Part shown: positions 8,598-18,900 of the stretch, in pieces
Numbering within the stretch: the stretch's first letter is position 1
Layout: every line of letters starts with the position of its first letter
Assembly: GCA_016929065.1 (NCBI GenBank)
Contig: JAFGJO010000061.1
Span: 32,578-96,577, forward strand
Source of the DNA: Spirochaetales bacterium
Lineage (GTDB): Bacteria > Spirochaetota > Spirochaetia > SZUA-6 > RPPD01
DNA length: 64,000 nucleotides
Reading direction: 5' to 3'
Made by a program: the position numbers and the translations under genes
The notes under the pieces: model-generated
The model's input: only the letters and a program-made list of their open reading frames with translations
Told to the model about the DNA's origin: nothing
The model's database searches: none

Positions 8598-10862
8598 TTA
8601 TCTGGATTTTCCCTTTATTTTGAATTTAATCTCATTATCTGCAACCGTTACACTGACTGTTCCTCCGTGAGACAGTTTTCCGAACAGCACTTCATCGACA
8701 AAAAAATACTTCACTTTATCCTGGATCAGCCGGGCAACCTCACGGGCGCCATACTGGGGAGAGAAAGCCTTTTCGGCCAGCCATTGTATGGTTTTATCGT
8801 CGATCTCAAGGGATACATTTTTCTCGAGCAATTGCTCTTTAAAATCATTTATTTCCTTGGCAACAATCTTTTGCATGATTTCATCGTCGAGGTCGTTAAA
8901 CGTGACCACCGAGTCAAGCCGGTTTCTAAACTCCGGGGTAAAGATGTCTTTGAGCGCATCGGTAATCGCGTCTTTTGAGACATTTCTGTTTCCGAATCCC
9001 ATGAGCGGCTTTCCGATTTCCCGGGCTCCCGCATTCGACGTCATGATGAGAATGACATTCCGGAAATCCGCTTTTTTCCCGTTATTGTCAGTGAGGGTGG
9101 CATAATCCATTACTTGTAATAGCATGTTGAAAATATCTTCATGCGCCTTCTCTATTTCATCGAGGAGCAGAATGGAATGTGGATTCCTGCGGATGGCATC
9201 GGTCAACAGCCCCCCGTCATCATAGCCCACATATCCGGGGGGGGCACCGATGAGCCGGGAGACAGTGTGTTTTTCCTGGTACTCGCTCATATCAAACCGG
9301 TGGAGCGGAACTCCCAGAAACCCCGACAGCTGCCGCGCCAGTTCAGTCTTTCCCACGCCGGTTGGGCCGACAAACAAAAGAGAGGCCACGGGTTTGTCGG
9401 GTTTATGAAATCCGGCCCGTGAACGCTTTATTGCATCGGCAACCATGCGTACTGCATGGTCCTGGCCGAAAATGACCGATTTCAGTTCTGTCTCAAGATC
9501 CTGGAGTTTGCGGCCTTCTGTCGATGAAACACTTTTTTCTGGAATTTTCGCGATCTTCGCAATTATTTTTTCAATATCCACAGGGGTAATTGTCTTTTGG
9601 GGAGTCTCGCCTGTCCCTGCATAAAGCCGGACATATGCACCTGCTTCGTCAATGACGTCAATTGCCTTATCCGGCAGGTACCGGTCGTTGATATATTTTG
9701 CAGAGAGTTCAGCGGCTGCATACAGCGCTTCGTCAGTATATTTGAGTTCGTGATATTCCTCGTATTTCTCCCGCAGCCCAAGAAGAATTTTATAGGTATC
9801 CTCAATCGACGGTTCAGGGATTTCAATTTTCTGGAAGCGTCTTGATAAAGCACGGTCCCGGTCAAAGAATTTTTTGTATTCTTCATATGTCGTGGATCCG
9901 ATGCAGCGGATTTTCCCCGAAGTGAGTACGGGTTTCAGAATATTTGATGCATCAAGTGATCCGCCCGAAACAGAACCCGCTCCCACAACGGTATGAATTT
10001 CATCAATAAACAAAATGACCTTTTCAATTTTCTGGAGTTCTGTTAAAACCCGCTTGAGCCGTTCCTCAAAATCACCGCGGTATTTTGTGCCTGCGAGCAG
10101 GGCGCCCATATCCAGGGTGTATACCCTGAAATCAAGTAAGGGGCGGGGAACCTTTCCTTCGACGATCATCTGGGCAAGGCCCTCGGTGATGGCGGTTTTG
10201 CCGACTCCGGGGTCGCCCACATGAACCGGATTGTTTTTCATCCGCCTGCAGAGAACCTGGATGGTCCGTTCAAGAATATCTTCCCGCCCGATGAGCGGAT
10301 CAATGTCACCGTTTTTTGCTTTTTCGATCAGGTCGACGGTAAATGCCTCAAGCCCGCGCTGCTTTTTTTGCGGTTCGGGACGTTCTTCTCCGTCACCATA
10401 AAATTCGTGTTCATTTTCCCGGATATCGTCATCCGGGTACAGGGTTGTGCCGTGTGAAATATAATTCAGCAGATCAAGCCTGGTAATGCCTTCCTTATGC
10501 AGGTAATATGCCGCATGAGAATCCTTTTCCTGGAGCAGGGACGCAAGAACATCTCCGATGTCCATTTCGGGTTTTTCCGAGTTCACTACATGAAGAAAGG
10601 CCCGTTCCATAATATTCTTGAAGGAATTTGACTGGATCGGTTCGCTTTCATTGACCACCGGCAAATTGGAGGCAAAGAACTTCTCCAGTAATTCCTGTAT
10701 TCGGGAAGGGTTTCCTCCGAGTGCCTTGACGATATTCCGCCCCTCTTCTGAGTTAAGGGCAGAGAACAATACATGTTCCGGGGTGAGGAACTCATGAGTT
10801 CTGGTTTTTGCCTCAAGATAAGCCTGAGAAATTATATTGTTCAATTCTTTGTTAATATTCAT
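8598..10862 (-). CDS. clpA: ATP-dependent Clp protease ATP-binding subunit ClpA
   Basis: 754 residues, normal for ClpA. It unfolds substrates, including those delivered by ClpS, and feeds them to ClpP (not in this window). The Clp N domain occupies ~1-145. AAA-1 has Walker [11 protein letters not shown] (GDPGVGKT in place of the common GEAGVGKT) and Walker [19 protein letters not shown]-2 has [14 protein letters not shown] and [16 protein letters not shown]. The short linker without a ClpB middle coiled coil supports ClpA. ATG 10862 lies 27 bp after the clpS stop. Confidence 0.95.
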   Translation of the reverse strand: MNINKELNNIISQAYLEAKTRTHEFLTPEHVLFSALNSEEGRNIVKALGGNPSRIQELLEKFFASNLPVVNESEPIQSNSFKNIMERAFLHVVNSEKPEMDIGDVLASLLQEKDSHAAYYLHKEGITRLDLLNYISHGTTLYPDDDIRENEHEFYGDGEERPEPQKKQRGLEAFTVDLIEKAKNGDIDPLIGREDILERTIQVLCRRMKNNPVHVGDPGVGKTAITEGLAQMIVEGKVPRPLLDFRVYTLDMGALLAGTKYRGDFEERLKRVLTELQKIEKVILFIDEIHTVVGAGSVSGGSLDASNILKPVLTSGKIRCIGSTTYEEYKKFFDRDRALSRRFQKIEIPEPSIEDTYKILLGLREKYEEYHELKYTDEALYAAAELSAKYINDRYLPDKAIDVIDEAGAYVRLYAGTGETPQKTITPVDIEKIIAKIAKIPEKSVSSTEGRKLQDLETELKSVIFGQDHAVRMVADAIKRSRAGFHKPDKPVASLLFVGPTGVGKTELARQLSGFLGVPLHRFDMSEYQEKHTVSRLIGAPPGYVGYDDGGLLTDAIRRNPHSILLLDEIEKAHEDIFNMLLQVMDYATLTDNNGKKADFRNVILIMTSNAGAREIGKPLMGFGNRNVSKDAITDALKDIFTPEFRNRLDSVVTFNDLDDEIMQKIVAKEINDFKEQLLEKNVSLEIDDKTIQWLAEKAFSPQYGAREVARLIQDKVKYFFVDEVLFGKLSHGGTVSVTVADNEIKFKIKGKSR

Positions 10863-10889
10863 ATCGTTACCCGCTTCATGGTCGTGGTA

Positions 10890-11198
10890 TTATGCCTCTT
10901 CACAAGAGCATCGCAGGGGATAGCTTCGCTGTTTTGCAAGTGAATGTACCTGATCTACCTTTGTCTCTGCAATATCACGTGTATACATACCGACCGTTCC
11001 CATGCCCTTCCGGTGTACATCAAGCATTATTTGTGTTGCATCCTGTGCTGACTTGTGAAAAACAACCACAAGCACTTCAACGACAAACTCCCTTGTTGTA
11101 AAATGATCATTATGAAGCAGTACTCTATACATTTTCGGCGTTTCTGCTTCATCTTTTGATTTTATTGATACATCTTCATCATACTCAAAAAGAGGCAT
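10890..11198 (-). CDS. clpS: ATP-dependent Clp protease adaptor ClpS
   Basis: 102 residues. ClpS binds N-terminal Leu/Phe/Tyr/Trp residues and docks on the ClpA N domain. The core YRVLLHNDHFTTREFVVEVL matches the family's conserved Y-x-V-x-L-x-N-D-D/H-x-T pattern, followed by A..IMLDVHRKGMGTVG and the YTRDIAETKVDQVH segment. A Cys-rich tail (RCSCEEA) is unusual. It is first in the probable clpS-clpA-aat operon, so adaptor, unfoldase and tagging enzyme are co-expressed. Confidence 0.95.
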   Translation of the reverse strand: MPLFEYDEDVSIKSKDEAETPKMYRVLLHNDHFTTREFVVEVLVVVFHKSAQDATQIMLDVHRKGMGTVGMYTRDIAETKVDQVHSLAKQRSYPLRCSCEEA

Positions 11199-11374
11199 TA
11201 TCCCTGTCCCTGCCTTCCCGTTTTCGTCAATCAGACCTTTATCATGAAAAAAGGATCAACAAATAGAGAATTGTAATGTATGTTCTGCCTTGTCCGTATA
11301 CATTTCTGTATACCCGTTTTTTAAAAAATAGCACTATTTTTCAATAAAGAAAAGAAGTTGTTCCCCGATAAATA

Positions 11375-11397
11375 ATTGCCGTTGTTGTTCCGGCAAT
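11375..11397 (-). terminator. Possible hairpin terminator at the end of tpx
   Basis: Perfect 7-bp arms ATTGCCG / CGGCAAT around a 9-base loop, touching the tpx stop codon. Read on the minus strand it is followed only by a mixed A/T stretch (TATTTATC), so termination strength is doubtful. The rest of the 198-bp gap to clpS shows no gene. Confidence 0.35.
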
Positions 11398-11906
11398 CAG
11401 AAAAGTTTTTTCAAGGCGTCAAAGGCTTTATCATAATTCGGATGATTGTGATTTTCATCAACGATTTCAATATAATTAATGTGGTTCGATTCATCAAGAA
11501 TAAATACCGACCGGTTCAAAAGACGCAGTTCCTTGATGAGAACACCATAGTTAATCCCGAATGAAGCATCAATGTAATCTGACAACGTGATGATATTTTT
11601 TGCCTTGCAGGCTTTGGCCCAGCGTGAGAGGGCAAAGGGCAGGTCCATACTCAGGCTCAAGAGCACGATGCGGTCGGATATTTTTACTGCTTCATCATTG
11701 AATTTTTTGCTTTGCAGGTCACAGATACTGGTATCGATTGACGGGATGACACTGATCAGTTTTATTTTGCCATCGAAATCAGATAATGAAACCTGAAAAA
11801 GATCATTATTCCGAACGGTAAAATCCGGGGCAGGGTCCCCAAGGTTCGGGGTATTCCCGACGAGCGTGATGATGTTTCCCCCCATTCGGCTTACCTGACG
11901 TTCCAT
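11397..11906 (-). CDS. tpx: Thiol peroxidase (Tpx, atypical 2-Cys peroxiredoxin)
   Basis: 169 residues. It reduces peroxides with thioredoxin as electron donor. Peroxidatic Cys62 sits in SVIPSIDTSICDLQSKKF (family PSIDTxxC) and the resolving Cys100 in RWAKACKAKNI, the spacing expected for Tpx. GDPAPDF and the C-terminal YDKAFDALKKL are also typical. ATG 11906 is chosen because GGAGG lies four bases before it and because it gives the normal Tpx N-terminus; the frame remains open further upstream. Confidence 0.94.
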   Translation of the reverse strand: MERQVSRMGGNIITLVGNTPNLGDPAPDFTVRNNDLFQVSLSDFDGKIKLISVIPSIDTSICDLQSKKFNDEAVKISDRIVLLSLSMDLPFALSRWAKACKAKNIITLSDYIDASFGINYGVLIKELRLLNRSVFILDESNHINYIEIVDENHNHPNYDKAFDALKKLF

Positions 11907-12032
11907 AATTCCTCCATTTTTACATTCAACTGATTTTAAAGGTTTTTTATCCCTCACTTCATATGTAATACGAAATGATAAATTCTTCAAGCTGTTGGAT
12001 GAAAAAGGTGTGGAATATATAATTTTTCTGGA

Positions 12033-13976
12033 TCAATCGGAAACGACGTGAGAATGCCAGAATTCCCCCAGTTCCTGCAGCAGCCGGATGATTTGGTCTT
12101 CCGGGACAGTATGGAGGGGATTCTCTTCTGCCTGCTGTTCGCAGACCAGGATGAGACCAAGGAGCCGGTCATAAAACTCCCGCATAAAAAGGCGGATAAA
12201 GGAATAGTCGGCATGGCGCAGGGAACCGGCCAGTCCGCGAAGGCTTTTCCACCGGCTGTACAGGGAAGTATATTCTGTAAGGAGATAGTCCGCCTGTTCA
12301 ATATTATTCAGGTCGAGGTACTCTATATAATAATATGTTTCAAGCAGAAAAAGAACAAGGCTGGCATGGTAAATATACACCAGTTGTTCCTCACGGTCAT
12401 TCATCTCCTTAATGTTTTCAATTATGGGAATGACTGCATCTTTCACTTTTTCAATGTCGGTAAAGGAGAGAAGCCGGTACGCACAGCCGATTTCAAGGAA
12501 TGTATAATAAATAATCAGCGGATTGTAATATCCTTCCAGGATCAGCTGGTTTTTTTTGTTTTTAAATTCATGTTCGAGAATCCTGACATCCGTATTGTGT
12601 GCCGCCTTTTCATTGTGCAACACTGTCTTTGCCTGATTGGTAAAAAACGGGTCAAAGGATCCTTCAAAAAAAAGCTGCCGGATAATCATGTACTTTTCTG
12701 TTTCATCCTTTGCAGGATGATCCTGTCTGTAGTAGTCAAGAATAGAAGAATAACAGGCGTTTACCCGGAACAGTCGGAATGCCGAATGATAAAATCTGTA
12801 CCTGCATTGGGTTTTCCCGACAGACAAATGGTCAATTTTCCGCGCATCAGCTGTTTCCATGGATGACAGCCGTTCAAACAGGGATTCTACCACGAGCGGA
12901 TGAAAATGGACAAATGAATATTCAATAAGTACCTGTGTCGCTTCATAAAACGAAACAGGCTCTTTATAGGGCCGTTTTGAGGTGAGGGCATCGAGTGCAT
13001 CGGCACAGCTGACAACCGAAACAAGCAGGTGAAGTCGTACCGGAAGTTTCTCCCCATTGTGGGTATAATAATGTATATTTTCAGTGCAGAGCGGGCGGCC
13101 GGTTGGATACCCGTTTCCCAGAAACATTTCATGATGGTATAATTCACCGAAAACCGCCGGTGAAAAAGGAAGACTGGTTTCTGCATTAAGCAAAATTGAA
13201 GAAATGGCAGTATGCATCTGGATAATTGCCACTTCTTTTTCTGTTAAAACCCCTGCTTTGTTCAGTATTTCTTCGGGGATGCCGATTTTTCCCTTGTCAT
13301 GGTCGCGTACCATTTCTTTGAGACAGAACTCTTCCGCATCATTCAGGTTCAGGACAGGAGACGAACCGATGAGCGTGGAGAGTACTTCGACACGCGCACT
13401 GTGGGAATATGTATGCGACGATACGAAATGAAATACATTCTGCTTTTGCGCGCGTTCCTGCACTTCGAAAATCAGTTTCCTGCTTTTATCAGAAAGCGCC
13501 CTCTGGTATGCAATAATCTGCCGGCGCAGTTCCTTTTTGATATAATTTCCGATCAAAAGCGGTTCGAATGGTTTCGTGAATACATGGTCCGCTTCCAGCT
13601 CAAGCCCTTTCAGCTGCTCGGTGGTGTCCCTGACCGCTCCGGAGATAAAAAAAATCGGGGTATCCTCACAGTGGTTGAAATCGGGATTCCGACGGAGGGT
13701 TTTGCATATTTCATAGCCGTCCATCATCGGCATGACAATATCCAGAAGAATGAGATTGACTTTTTTGTCTTTGAGCATTTCCAACGCATCGATCCCGTTA
13801 TTTGCCGAGAGCACGGTTATTTTTTTCCGGATTTCATCGTCAATCAGAAGACGCTTGTTTTTCAGAATAAGGTTTGTCAATTCACGGACGAGTATTTCTT
13901 CATCATCAACAATGAGCACTGTTAATTCCGGGATCTCTCCCTGGTAAATTGCGTCCCTCCCGTTTTTGATCAACAT
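12033..13976 (-). CDS. Response regulator with HD-GYP output domain
   Basis: 647 residues. REC domain ~18-150 with acidic pair DDE (24-26), phospho-acceptor Asp79 (LILLDIVMP) and Lys135 (FTKPF). An HD-GYP domain follows (~185-390) with HDKGKIGIP (226-), HHEMFLGNGYP (281-291) and CADALDALTSKRPYK, so metal ligands and the GYP loop are kept and c-di-GMP phosphodiesterase activity is plausible. The last ~250 residues are helical and unrecognised. Start ATG 13976 has GAGGAG just upstream and lies 13 bp after the hybrid kinase gene, so it is the likely final output of the operon. Confidence 0.88.
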   Translation of the reverse strand: MLIKNGRDAIYQGEIPELTVLIVDDEEILVRELTNLILKNKRLLIDDEIRKKITVLSANNGIDALEMLKDKKVNLILLDIVMPMMDGYEICKTLRRNPDFNHCEDTPIFFISGAVRDTTEQLKGLELEADHVFTKPFEPLLIGNYIKKELRRQIIAYQRALSDKSRKLIFEVQERAQKQNVFHFVSSHTYSHSARVEVLSTLIGSSPVLNLNDAEEFCLKEMVRDHDKGKIGIPEEILNKAGVLTEKEVAIIQMHTAISSILLNAETSLPFSPAVFGELYHHEMFLGNGYPTGRPLCTENIHYYTHNGEKLPVRLHLLVSVVSCADALDALTSKRPYKEPVSFYEATQVLIEYSFVHFHPLVVESLFERLSSMETADARKIDHLSVGKTQCRYRFYHSAFRLFRVNACYSSILDYYRQDHPAKDETEKYMIIRQLFFEGSFDPFFTNQAKTVLHNEKAAHNTDVRILEHEFKNKKNQLILEGYYNPLIIYYTFLEIGCAYRLLSFTDIEKVKDAVIPIIENIKEMNDREEQLVYIYHASLVLFLLETYYYIEYLDLNNIEQADYLLTEYTSLYSRWKSLRGLAGSLRHADYSFIRLFMREFYDRLLGLILVCEQQAEENPLHTVPEDQIIRLLQELGEFWHSHVVSD

Positions 13977-13989
13977 ACTCCTCACTATT

Positions 13990-15924
13990 CTATTTTGTTC
14001 GATTTTTGAGTATCCGTTGCATCTTATCGAATAATTCGATAAAGTCAACCGGTTTCCTCAGGATATCCTTCACCCCCAGATCGTTTAATGTTTTCAGAAT
14101 GGAATAGTCTTTTTTCGTTCCATGAAACAGAATTCCTGAAATAATTAATACAGGGATAGTTGAATTGATACGGTTCAGCTGTTCAATAAATCCGATCCCG
14201 TCAAGGGGTGTCATTTCTATATCGGAAATAATGAGATCAACCTGATCTGCAGCAGAGGTGATTTTTTCCAGTGCAGTCTCTGCATTTGAAAATGTCTCCA
14301 CTATCTGGATTCCGGACTTTAAAAGGAATTCCTTGAAGAGATTCAGAATATGCAGGTCATCATCCACAATATATACATGTTTGCCCCTGAACTCGGCAAT
14401 ACTCATGGGATTTTCCGCGTCATCATATTCCTCGTCGAAATCAATTTCTTCGGCTTTTGTTACCTTCGGGAATCCAATGACGAATACTGCGCCTTCACCG
14501 GGAATCCCTTCCTCGCGGATGAATCCGCCGGATGATTCCACGGTATTTTTTATATCCCTCAGTCCGATTCCGTGGTCTCCCTCTTCGGTTTTGTCGGAAT
14601 CTCCCCTGAAGATTGATTCTTTCCGGTCTGCGGCAATTCCTGTACCGTTGTCTTCCCATTTGAGTATTGTAAATTCTTCACCATCAATGACCTCATCAAA
14701 TGAGGTGAGACGGATCCATTTTTTTTCCCGTTTAGACTCATGCACTTTTCGGATCGAATTGGTCAGCATATTTTCTATGATATTGATGAGCGCGAAGTCC
14801 AGTACTCCGATATAGACATCCTGTTCGTGGAGATTTACTTCAAAATGAATGTTGATTTCACCGGATTTATCTTCCAGAATTTCACGGTATTTCTGGCGCA
14901 CCCGGTTGGTCATGCTTTTCAGGTGTGTGGGTTTTGCATTGAAGTAGATGGTCTCACCGATGAGCGACCGCTGCACCGCCTTGATATATCCGGTCATGGT
15001 TTTATGGATATTCAGATCGGTTTTTTTTCTTTGCTGCGAAAGGCGGGAAAAGACAAAAAACTTCAGTTCCTGGATAACCTGCACAATGCTGTCGATGGTG
15101 TGCTCGCCCTTGCCGGCATCTTCAATGATGGAGTCGATGGTGGTCTGGATATCTTCAATAACATGATTTTCACGGCGGTCGATTGACAGCTGGATCTGAA
15201 GCATGTTCACCAGCGAATGCAGAACACTTCTGATAAACAGGTTGTTCCGGATGCTGTTCTGCAGTGAAGAGAGTGTCCGGCTCATTTTTTCCGCTTCCTG
15301 TTCAATCAGGATCTTTTCGATGGTGGTGATATTCAGCTCTTTTGAAATTTGTTCAAGTTCATGTTTTTGAATTTCAAGTTCGGAAATCTTTTCATTGAGT
15401 ATTTTGCTTAAGGTATCAATAACCTTGCGTTCCTTGTTGACTTTTTTTCTTTCATTCTCAAGTTCCCGCCTGCGCGCTGCCAGATCATGCTCTTGTTGAA
15501 AACTTTTTATGGCTTCCTTGAGGGTCAACGCCAGATCCTCCAGTTCCCATGGTTTTGCAATGTACCGGTAGAGGTTGGCCGAGTTTACTGCACTGGTAAC
15601 ACCTTCTGTTGTCGCTTGTCCTGTTAATAGAATTGTCTTTGTTGTGGGTGATAGTGTATGTATTCTGGAAAGCAGCAGATCGCCTTTCATTTTTGGCATG
15701 ATATAATCAGAGATCACGATCGGGATTTCACGGTTTTCCTGCATGAGCGTTTCAAACAGTTCAAATGCTTCGCTGCCGCTTTCCGCGATCTCTATGGAAT
15801 AGTCACTTCCGAATATTTCTTTCAGTTCGACCTTGAGACTTTCAAGAATAACCCGTTCATCATCCACGCAGAGGATCACCGGTTTCGCTGTTGTTTTGTT
15901 TTTCACATCACGCCTGTTTTTCAC
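13990..15924 (-). CDS. REC-histidine kinase-REC hybrid protein
   Basis: 644 residues, soluble. N-terminal REC (VDDERVILE; Asp in VISDYIMPKMKGD; Lys in YIAKPWEL), a coiled coil (~145-215), a HisKA_2-like helix with candidate acceptor His in LHSLVNMLQIQLSI (compare HRVKNNLQI), an intact HATPase (N box IIENMLTNSIRKV, G1 EDNGTGI, G2 GDHGIGL), and a C-terminal REC (VDDDLHILN; Asp in LIISDIEMTPLDG; Lys in LRKPVDF). Likely a relay module between the upstream kinase and the downstream HD-GYP regulator. GTG start; its GTGA overlaps the upstream stop. Confidence 0.88.
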   Translation of the reverse strand: MKNRRDVKNKTTAKPVILCVDDERVILESLKVELKEIFGSDYSIEIAESGSEAFELFETLMQENREIPIVISDYIMPKMKGDLLLSRIHTLSPTTKTILLTGQATTEGVTSAVNSANLYRYIAKPWELEDLALTLKEAIKSFQQEHDLAARRRELENERKKVNKERKVIDTLSKILNEKISELEIQKHELEQISKELNITTIEKILIEQEAEKMSRTLSSLQNSIRNNLFIRSVLHSLVNMLQIQLSIDRRENHVIEDIQTTIDSIIEDAGKGEHTIDSIVQVIQELKFFVFSRLSQQRKKTDLNIHKTMTGYIKAVQRSLIGETIYFNAKPTHLKSMTNRVRQKYREILEDKSGEINIHFEVNLHEQDVYIGVLDFALINIIENMLTNSIRKVHESKREKKWIRLTSFDEVIDGEEFTILKWEDNGTGIAADRKESIFRGDSDKTEEGDHGIGLRDIKNTVESSGGFIREEGIPGEGAVFVIGFPKVTKAEEIDFDEEYDDAENPMSIAEFRGKHVYIVDDDLHILNLFKEFLLKSGIQIVETFSNAETALEKITSAADQVDLIISDIEMTPLDGIGFIEQLNRINSTIPVLIISGILFHGTKKDYSILKTLNDLGVKDILRKPVDFIELFDKMQRILKNRTK

Positions 15925-18900
15925 TTTTTTTGGTGAAAAGACTCCTCCTCTCTCTGTAAATTGGGAAGGATGACTGTAAACGTTGTCATCCCCGGTTTGC
16001 TTGAAAGATGTATTTCACCATTATGCTTCTCGACAATTTTATTCACAATATCAAGTCCAAGGCCAGTGCCTTCGCCGCGGGGTTTTGTGGTAAAAAATGG
16101 TTCAAAAATCTTTTTTTGGATTTCTGGCGGAATCCCTTTTCCCGTATCGGAAACAGTAATTGCAACATTTTTTCCTTGTTCTTCCACGCCGATAATCAGC
16201 TTTCCTTTTTTGTGCATCGCATGCAGCGCGTTATTGATAAGATTCATCCATACATGAATGAGATCCTCGGGAAAGCACAAAATAACCGGCCGGGATTTGT
16301 ACTCCCGTACCACTTCAACTTCATACTTGATTTGATTATGATAGAGAGTGAGAACTGTTTCAAGTCCTTCTATAATATCAGTGTAAACACGGGCAGATTC
16401 CGAATCAGTGCGGCTGTAATGTTTCAGGGCGGAAATGACATTGGATGCCTGGGTTGTTGCCGTGGTGATGATTTCTGAAGACCGGTACAACCCGGAAACT
16501 TTTTCTGCCATATGAATAATCCGGGGGAATTCTTCACTGGTAAAAAGAGGGGAAAAATCCTCAATGTCGGTATAGATTCTCATAGTGATGAGCGCTTCGG
16601 CGATTGTCTCGGAATTACCGACCTGGTGGGCGTCAAGGAAAATCATCAGTGTCTTTTTGAATTCACGTTCTTCCCTTGATGAATAGCGGGTATGCGTGGA
16701 TACTGATTTCTCGATCAGAAGCATAAAATAATTCAACTCTTCCACACTCAGCAGTTGAAAAAAGAAGGGAAGGGCCCGGACTGTCTGGTCAAGTACTTTC
16801 GCAATGTTGTGAACCGATGAGCGGATTGCACTGAGCGGCGAGTTTATTTCATGCGCGATGCCGGCAATAAGTTGTCCCAGGGCAGCCATTTTTTCCGATA
16901 ACAGCAGCTGTTTCTGCGTATTTTGAAGATGTTCCAGGGTTTTTGTCAATTCCTGTGTACGTTCTTCCACCATTTCTTCAAGCTGCTTTCTGTTCTTTTG
17001 CAGTTCCAGTTCAATGTTTTTCCGTTCAGTTGTATCAATGCACATCACATCAAGAAATTCTTCATTCTCTGTCGGAGTCTGAATTTTTGTCGCGATAATG
17101 GTCACCCAGACCGTCTCTTCTGTCTTTTTCTGCAGTCGTGCTTCTATGGGCTTTATTCCTGCATGGTGCAGTATATAATCAAAAAGAGAACCTTCAGGGG
17201 GATGATCAATGGAAAGAATTTCCTTTGTTTTTGTAATCAATTCCTGTGCATCGCTGTATCCGAGCATTGAGAGAATTGTCCTGTTTACATAAATAATATT
17301 CGGCCCGGGAAGCTGAAAGCGCAGATGCCCGATATTGAGATTTTTAAACAGCAATTCATATTCATGACTTGAAACCAGGCCAGATGCAGCGGTTATGATG
17401 ATTGTGCATTTCGCCGGTTCTTCGGAAACAATGAGACTCCTGTTTACTGCATACACTGTAAAAGTATATTTGCCCGGTTTGCAGTTATGATATTCACAAT
17501 TGTTTCGCCATGTTTGTCTGTATTCTGTGTCATGGCCTTCAAGGCAATAACTGTAACTAAATTTATTTGAAGCAAGGTGTACTCCCTGCCAGTTTATTTT
17601 TAGATATGGTGTCTGGCCTATTGTCAGAACCGGAGTATATGCGTACTCCTGGTCAGCCTTGATGGACGTAATCGTTATTTTCGGCATGGTGAGAGGAAGA
17701 TTTTTCAGTACCACAATGCCATTGTAGGTGCTGACAATCAGTGAATTATCATGCTGGGGGATGATCCCGGAAATACCGTTGCCCGGAATTCCGTCAACTG
17801 CTGATAGCCGCTGAATGTGCGTTTTGTCGGTGACAAACAGTCCGTTTTTTGTACCAAAATACAAAGTGCCAAAAAAACCTGCTGCCGCCGTTTGATGGTT
17901 TGTTTCGTCGATTCCCTCAATCGGAGTCCATCGGTGAAATTTGTCTTCATCGAAAAAAAAGATTCCCGCATGTGTTCCAATCCAGATCATCTTGTCGTGG
18001 TCTTCCATGATAGAAAGCACTGCTTCATTATCAAGCCCGTGTTCCCGGTTAAAAAAATATCCGGTTGTTCCATCAATGCAGGCAAGTCCGTCCGGGGCAT
18101 AACCGCCGTACCACAGCCTGCCTTTCGAATCTTCAAACAGCCGTGAAATGATCTGCTGCGGCACTTTTCTTGATACAATTTTTCTGTTGTTTATGAAGGC
18201 AATACTCCCCGGATTTCGAAGGCCTGCGATCACTGTATTGTCGTGTGTCTCAAGTAATGAGTATACTTCATCTGAGGGAAGATTATCAGACTTTGTAAAG
18301 TGTTGACATGCATTTTCCAGAACTGATTTTTTGGATGCATACACGAATATCCCGTGATGTTCGGTTGCAACCCAGATATGATTTTGTGAATCGATCATAA
18401 TACAGCTGATTTTGCCGGGGAGAACCTGCACTGCCTCCTCTTTCCCGTCATGAACACAAAGTTCATTATTGCTCGCGTACCAGAGGTTATTGTTCCCATC
18501 CTTGACCATGGTCCCGGTGACAATTTTGCGGGAGACAATCACTGCTTCATCAAGTGTTATCCGGCTCAATCCTGCATATTGATACCCTGCCCAGATGGAG
18601 TTGTCCGGGCCGGGGTACAATGTCGCAATATAGGGACTCAGGAGGCCGTCATTCTGTCTGATATGAAAAACCTCCTCATTCTCGATAACAGATATCCCGG
18701 TGAAACTGCCGACCCATTTTCTTTTTTTTGAATCAATGCAGATACAGGTAATTGGTATCCCTGTAATTTTCGGATGCACTGATATTTCCGGGCCGTTTGT
18801 GCCTTTTATTGTAAATAACCCTGTATCGGTTCCGCACCAGAGCATCCCGTTTTCATCAAACAGAAAACACAGTATGTTTTTTGACGGCAGACCGTGCTCC

